DNA from: Mesostigma viride
Lineage: Eukaryota > Streptophyta > Mesostigmatophyceae > Mesostigmatales > Mesostigmataceae
Reading direction: 5' to 3'
DNA length: 64,000 bases
Assembly: GCA_009746045.1 (NCBI GenBank)
Contig: RPFO01002194.1
Span: forward strand, 150,547-214,546
Shown here: one piece after another, positions 58,304-64,000 of the stretch
How the letters are laid out: every line of letters begins with the position of its first letter
Position numbering within the stretch: position 1 is the first letter of the stretch
Position numbers and translations under genes: made by a program
The notes under the pieces: generated by a model
Told to the model about the DNA's origin: nothing
The model's input: the letters and a program-made list of their open reading frames with translations, nothing else
Databases searched by the model: none

Positions 58304-58489
58304 GCCGCTGACAGTGATGACATGATATACCCCTATGGCCGGGTTCAACACCTGATTATGTGAAACCCAGACGCAGTGCTTTTGTCAGGGGGTGGTTAGG
58401 ACGGACGCGTCCAACTGCTCACCTATACTAGAGTAACAAGTGTTTTTGATGACAAGCCAGGTAGTTCTCGCCCATGGCCCAAGGGGGTG

Positions 58490-59236
58490 TGTCAGAAGTT
58501 TTACCGTTTGTGCCACAGGCTCGCATTTTTTATTAGTGCAGGCTTGGGCCACTTGCTCGTGTTTGTATTATCGTTTATTCTGCCGTCGGGACATTGACGG
58601 AATTATTACGTAGGATATGCCGTGATTTACCTTGCCGGCACAATTCTGTGTGAGCTACGTCAGTGCCTTGCTTGATTTTCAGTGTCGAATCTCAGTACGG
58701 AAGATACTGTGGACTTTTGTACCGTCCGTAGGTCTTACCATATATTCTGAGTTGTCTGGTATGACGCGCCGCATGGACTTTGGCAATTTTTTGCCAGACG
58801 GACCAGTTGTGGCGCCGCGTCACTTCCTTGTGACAGATGTAGACGAAAATAAGTTGAGCCTGCGCCGACCTTAGAGAAAGAAACCTAATATAAGTGGTAG
58901 AGTACCTTTTGGCTCCGGCGCCGCGCCTCTGGCGCATGTGCATGACTTTTGTGCATCCGACAATGTTGAATGCGCCGTCACTAATCCGACGGCTACAATG
59001 CGTTGTTGTGGTTCTGCCCTTTGGGTGGACATAGCACTTAAAGAAAAATTGCTGCTCCTTGTTGTTTACAAGCCAGGTGACCTAAAGGGCTGGCCCTAGA
59101 CATGGTGGCCGCCCCATATTATTAATGTTTAATCAACGAATGGAATATGAACAATAATTCCTAATGTGATAAACATTTCCTCAAGTACTAGGCTTCAAGA
59201 AAGATCAGGTTCCTCCAATACCTGGTTATTTTCACA
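58490..59236 (+). repeat. 3' LTR (747 bp)
   Basis: Same length and ends as the 5' LTR. It is preceded by the purine tract AAGGGGGTG. Confidence 0.95.
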
Positions 59237-59806
59237 CATATTACAGTATTTCTCCCTGCAGCCCAAGGGCGGGCTCATCGAGCCGACCATGTCGGGCTCC
59301 GCCTCGGGCATCGCCTCGGGTTCTGCGCCAAGTCGTCCAGCCGATGCACCATCTGCAGCGATGAATGTAGACAATGCTCTGGCTGCCCGCCATATCTCTG
59401 TCCAGGAGTCTTTGCAAATCACCCCGACTGGGTGAGGATGTACGAGCGGTGCGGCAAGGTACAAAACCTTCGTTTTGTTTCTGAAGGGACCGTGATGCGT
59501 GCCTTTGCAACCGATTGCAACCGCAGGGGGAAGCATAAGGGCTCTGAGCGACCCGGGCAGCGCGCAGGCCCATGTGACCCATGCATGTCTTATCAGACAT
59601 TGCGCGCAAGTCGGGACCGGTTCAAGCGCATGGAGGACTTGGTCGAGGTGGAGAGAATCCTTGCCACGCAGCTGTTACGACTCAGTCCTCTACCTCCGCC
59701 TCTACCTCTAACTGGTCTAATGCTACCTAAATTAGTGAGGCCACCTCTAGTCAAACCCCGCGCGAAAGACGAACGTGACGATCCGGATCTCAGTGCATTT
59801 ACGTAA

Positions 59807-60657
59807 GTACGACTATAATACGCCATAAGCCATTTACACGAACCCCGTTTATTCCAGGAGTTGAATGCCCTTCACCGCTGGCTAGCACGCCGGCGATGGA
59901 GACGGGATTTTTGTTGTTTGGGGAACCGATTGTGGGAGGCTGAGCCCGCAGCCGCCACTGATTGCTATTGAACCCTTGCAGCTGGCCAGGCCGCAAGGAG
60001 CTCAGCGGCGCGGCGCTAACCGATAAGGCATGCTCGAGCCTCTAACCCGAGACTACCGGTAGGCTACCCGATAGTGCATGCTCGAGCCTCTAGCCCGAGA
60101 CTACCGGCACTCAGCGGATCTGTGCTACCGAGGGCGACGGTTCTCTGACCGTCCCGGCGCGCACTGGCTTCCGTACCTTGCTTAGGCACCGACTAGCATC
60201 TAGACACCAATCTTTGATGCCCACCTGACTAGGCGCCCAGGCCGGCGACTACCGGCCAGCGGATAGATGCCACTCGGGAGCACAACTCCAGGAATAGAGG
60301 AAGGAAACACTACTACACTGCCATGACCCTAGCTATATGTGTCAATTCATTAACACACGCCGAGTGCCAACAAGAGGGGTAGAACGTGCATAAATGATCA
60401 TGCACCAACGGTCCAGCATGCTCAGGCCGACATGGCCCTCGCCTACAAATGCACAGATGCACGCTGGTCCACTTCATTCTACCCAAAGGATAAGGACCAC
60501 TACTGAAGTACGCGGCGCGACGCCAAAGGCATACAATGCACCACGGTACTGGGACAACAGTGTCCACCGGTACAAGCTACACGTAAACCTAAGAACGACT
60601 GAGGCAAAGGACCTAATTTACGTCCCTAACTGCGACAGATTGTTACGCGACGTAACA
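59807..60657 (-). mobile_element. 3' LTR of a Ty3/gypsy element (right border set, left open)
   Basis: Read on the minus strand the LTR starts TGTTACGTCGCGTAACA (7-bp inverted repeat) at 60,657, directly after the purine run GTGGGGGGGAGG (60,658-60,669). The other end cannot be placed, because the partner LTR lies outside the window. The region contains a repeated 40-bp motif GCATGCTCGAGCCTCTA(A/G)CCC (60,028 and 60,068). Confidence 0.55.
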
Positions 60658-61024
60658 CCTCCCCCCCACAAAGGTAGGGAGCCCTCTCCCTACACACAGG
60701 GAGGAAACCAAAGGAGTAGGAATATCCTAACGTACCCAACACAAGTCTAGCACAATGGACAGGCCATCCAAGGTACATAGCACAAACATGTTAACTCGGT
60801 TCCACCCCGAGTGGTGTAGGGTTAGCCAGCACCAAGCCTGGTGTGAGGTTCCCCTAACTGCCTGGCACGGAGGCCTTGCCTGGAGGGACGGCACTGGGCA
60901 GGACACACAGAGTGAACAATGTCAACACCAGGGACCAAGAACGACCAACCAATTGGCCAGAATATGAGGGCGACTCTATATACCGGAGGGACAACACCCT
61001 CAGGTCGGGCCTAAGGCCCTCTAT

Positions 61025-63329
61025 CTAGTTGCCATCAGTCTGGTAAGTACCACGCGAGGCCATCAGGACATCCAGATATGCATGGTAGCGAGTCACATCA
61101 TCAGCGTTGTGATGCCTGTCTACCGTGAGGAACACATCGGCCCAAACGCCGTCAGGAAAGAGGCCCAGGAAGGCCCAGTAGTACCTATGCTGAGTTAGGA
61201 CCACCTGGCCCCGAACCCAGTCCAAAAAGCCACAGGCAAAAAGCCGAAGGAAAGGCTCTACAGCGATCAAACAGAGGGCCCGAAGGAGTAGGCGCTGTCA
61301 GATACCGGATCCGGTTACGCAGACCCGAAGGGAAGAACAGATCTAGCAGAGGCTCCACGTTGGCCGGCCACAAACGGATGTGCCGGATCTCACGAGCCCG
61401 CCACCGGCGCGCACACTGTCGCGACCCGAAAGTCTCTAAATACTCACTGGCCCGAGGGGGAGGGTGGCCGTGGGAGTCCAGGCCCTGGCCCGGAAGAGGC
61501 ACTGGGCGGCATGCATCCCACTCCAGGGTGGGCTGCAGGTGCACCGCAGCATACGTAGCACTGGGCGCGGCAGGGTACTCGACCGTGAGGGCATCCGAAG
61601 CCATGATGCCCAGAGGCGGAGGGTAAGCCCACTGGTAACCACCGTAGGTGTCCAAATCGTTATGACGCCTCGCCCAGCGGTAGAGGACGCGACGCACCAG
61701 AATCTCACCCTGGTACACAGGATCAGCTACAATAACCATGTCAAAAGGAGGCCGATCGGTGTCAATGGGTAGGTTACGGTCCCTAGGCGCCCGACACACC
61801 TGGGAAAACCCATTGGACATGGGTGAAATGGACAGCTCCGGGGCGACGCGCGGGAGGTCACACTGACGGCGCGCAATCGCTGACATACCATATCCGGGGA
61901 CGGCTGAATCTCGCGACTCCGGCGTAAGATGTACCACAGTAGGGGCACGTTCCCGGTCACCCTGGGACAACTCCCGGAGGGAGTCGGCAGCGCAGAGGGC
62001 GCGCTGATCAACCCCGCTGGCCCTAACAACAGTGGTCAGCGAGCGAGTGCCCGAAGGGGCAGGAAGTTACCGGAACAGGGGTAGGATCCTGTGCAGGCGC
62101 AGAGGGGGCCGGCACCACAGGAGGCCGCGACGGACCCGCAACCGCGGATGACGGCGTGGCCTCCGCTGGAGGCGCACCCTCGGGCCACATGTTGAAAATT
62201 GGGCCCGTAGGGACAGGCACCTTGCCGTAAATTAAACTGGCTGCCGTCAAGACTCCAGTCCGGCACTGGAATCCTCTGAGGGGGACCCCCCTCCCAGAGC
62301 CTGGGCAGCCCACTCGTGTCGCCAAAGAAGCCCCGCAACGGCTGCGACGGAGCCTGGGAAGGCCCGGAAGCAGCGGCGGCGGGCGAAATCGCCGCGCCAG
62401 GAGACTCGCGCGGAGGCACAGGCAAGGCGACCACAGGCGCTGAGGCAGCAGGAGGCGTAGGAGCCGCAGCAGCGGACGAAGCCGCAGCGACCGAGGGCTC
62501 GCGCTGGGGCGCAGGCGAAGCCGCAGTCGCTGAGGTAACGGTAGGGGTAGGCGGAACAGCAGCAACAGGCGCCACACCAGGCGCAACGGCAGCGGGCGAC
62601 TGAGACGCCATGAATGCCCCGAATGCCGAGGCTAAGGACTGGATCTGGGCCTGCATTGCAGACACGGTAGCCGCAAGGTTGGCAGACTCTGGACCCACGT
62701 CCGGAGGGGTAGGAGACGGCTCCACCGACACGCGTCTGCTCGACGCCGGCGATGACGGAACAGGGGAAGGCGCCGACACTGAGGAGGAGGAAGCTGCTGC
62801 TGAGGCCGAATAATCAGGGGTGTATTGCGATTCTGCCAGTACGTCCTGGGAAGATTGATCGCCACGTGGAAACACCCCCGCCGACTGGTCAGCGATTTCC
62901 ATGAACTCAACAGCCAGGAGGAGATCAGAGGGCTCGTCGTCGATCTCGGCCTCCCCGACAGCAGGAAGCCAAAGGAAAATCTCCCTGAGGCGGGCGCGAC
63001 CGTCAGGCGTCGAGAGGTAGGAGAAAACTCGTGGACATTGCAGGACTGCGTCTACCTGTTCCAAGGCTGGGCACCGGGATCCGCAGCCCAGGAGACAATG
63101 CCCCGCATCGTCAAACTTGTGGATCACCAGGTGCTGGCCCAGATGGTCCACAGCATGCCAGGGCACACCCAGCAGCGCAGGCCTGATCAAGGAGGCCCGG
63201 TCAGCCGAAAAAGCCAAATGCCGGCACGGGGCCGCCAGGATACCCGCTCCGCGCGACCCAGCGACCGGGGAGCACCTCACAGAACAGCTGAGGATCCGGG
63301 ACTGGCTGGGGATCCTCCGAAGGGGTAGG
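61025..63329 (-). pseudogene. Extra long frame between gypsy pol and the 3' LTR
   Basis: From ATG at about 63,338 (MSEPTPSEDPQPVPDPQLF) a coding region of about 760 codons can be followed through several frames (breaks near 63,205, 62,230, 62,000 and 61,270) to TGA at 61,025. The N-terminal third is GLDH-like free sequence with EIDDEPSDLLLAVEFMEIAD. The middle is Pro/Ala/Ser-rich. The C-terminal part (WARRHNDLDTYGGYQWAYPP, FGSRQCARRWRAREIRHIRL) is unrecognised. The position is that of an env or accessory gene, but no signal peptide or membrane anchor was seen. It might also be a displaced gag. Confidence 0.45.
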
Positions 63330-63413
63330 CTCTGACATTACGGCTGCGGAGGGGGGGGACAAACAACCACCCGTCAACAGCAGACATAAGATAAGAGAGG
63401 AGAAGGTCTACAT

Positions 63414-64000
63414 CTAAAGCTTGTGCAGGGTTTTGTACTCCTGCAAAAGGCGACTACACCCATCTAGTTCACTCTCAGTATACCACACTTTATCTACCTC
63501 ACTACGGGCATACATCCATTTAACCTTGTACTGGCGCTGAGTACCGCGACCCTTTTTAATGTCTCTATGGGCCACGATACTCTCTACCTCATCCTCTACC
63601 TCGCCAGTATCAGGATTATGCTCTAAAGGGGCAGGGGCTAACTCTCTCTCTGCGAACGTGCTTTGGTGGTAGAGTTTTAGCTGACTTCTATGAAAGGTGC
63701 GCGAATGGGTTTGCCAAGAGGTAGGGATGTCTATTTCATACAGGAAATTACCTACTCTAGACAACACACGTAAGGGTCCTAAAAAGGCGGGCCTGAGTTT
63801 CACTTTAAGTTCAGCCTCGAACTTGTGTGCGAATCGGCCAACACGAGGGCCTTCTATGTACTAGGACTAGATCTCCTATTTCTATCTCAGGGGCTCTCCT
63901 ATCTAGTGAGGCACGCGACCTAGCAAGGTACTTGGCTTGAGCCCTATGGTACCCTGCAATAGCATTGTCGTGGGCATTCTTCATCTTACCTAATAACGCA
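63414..64000 (-). pseudogene. Ty3/gypsy integrase C-terminus with chromodomain
   Basis: The minus strand enters from the right edge with YHRAQAKYLARSRASLDRRA and EIGDLVLVH, shifts frame near 63,860, and continues with GRFAHKFEAELKVKLRPAFL, GPLRVLSRVGNFLYEIDIP and FHRSQLKLYH (the GPY/F-like integrase end). The chromodomain follows: EVESIVAHRDIKKGRGTQRQ, YKVKWM and WYTESELD, ending with a stop at 63,414-63,416. Chromodomains target insertion to heterochromatin. The rest of pol and the 5' LTR lie to the right of the window. Confidence 0.85.

Larger units (their letters stand above)
56111..59236 (+). mobile_element. Non-autonomous copia-type LTR retrotransposon, 3,126 bp
   Basis: 5' LTR 56,111-56,857 and 3' LTR 58,490-59,236, each 747 bp, TGTCAG...TCACA. 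I see only two substitutions between them, near 56,596/58,975 and 56,609/58,988. The 5' LTR is followed by TGGTATCGAG, like the initiator-Met tRNA primer site of copia elements. AAGGGGGTG directly before the 3' LTR is the polypurine tract. The 1,632-bp interior has gag only, with no protease, integrase or RT. It must be moved by proteins of a related full element. Confidence 0.93.
55800..59806 (+). pseudogene. Gene with Cys-rich motif, split by a copia-type element
   Basis: ATG at 55,800 starts MEPASGGLVEDGAEVPLNAE; the frame runs to 56,110, where the retrotransposon begins. After the element and its target duplication the frame resumes at 59,242. Skipping the insertion gives 876 nt, exactly 292 codons with no internal stop. 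The downstream half has CTICSDEC, QCSGC, LCPGVFANH (59,345-59,425), a CxxC-rich pattern like the zinc ribbon at the end of piggyBac-type transposases, and later GPCDPCMSYQ. No catalytic domain was seen. A GTAAGT donor overlaps the stop (59,803), so the gene may have continued into further exons. The product is unknown. Confidence 0.6.

Overview
This window looks like nuclear DNA of a photosynthetic eukaryote, most likely a chlorophyte green alga. There is no operon structure. The real genes are split by GT-AG introns. One is a complete pheophorbide a oxygenase-type gene (Rieske oxygenase of chlorophyll breakdown), and most of the rest is retrotransposons and micro/minisatellites. No rRNA, tRNA or CRISPR array was seen. 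The species cannot be named from the sequence.

Layout. 1-3,323: the 3' end of a LINE ORF2 (+), then a broken Ty3/gypsy pol (-). 3,900-8,450: a hexanucleotide repeat, a possible small exon with an in-frame TAG, and a degenerate Penelope-like element (-). 8,700-16,000: ORF1-only LINE copies, dispersed TGTCCCACCT repeats, and fragments of intron-containing genes. 16,100-32,500: a nest of LINEs: three copies of one family (A, B, C) plus pieces of two others. Copy B carries a solo LTR. Copy C sits inside an older element and itself contains another LINE. Target-site duplications (TSDs) of 10-11 bp fix the insertion order.

33,226-46,602 (-): a 12-exon gene whose spliced frame gives 524 residues with an intact Rieske centre, a mononuclear-iron motif and a C-terminal CxxC. 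Its introns hold almost every simple repeat of this part of the window, and several repeat arrays begin at, or copy, the 5' splice sites. 46,960-49,550 (+): a SWIM zinc-finger gene, apparently from a MULE-like transposase, with two symmetric 81-nt exons.

50,541-52,395: a full-length 1,833-bp ORF1-only retroposon with an intact 444-residue ORF and a perfect 11-bp TSD. 52,400-54,560: minisatellites. 55,800-59,806: a gene with a cysteine-rich motif, interrupted by a young 3.1-kb gag-only copia-type element (747-bp LTRs, 5-bp TSD). 60,000-64,000: the 3' part of a chromodomain Ty3/gypsy element (-) with an extra long reading frame between pol and the LTR.

Most statements rest on direct reading of frames, splice sites and repeats. 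Family names come from motif recognition without a database search. Listed start codons are uncertain for fragments.
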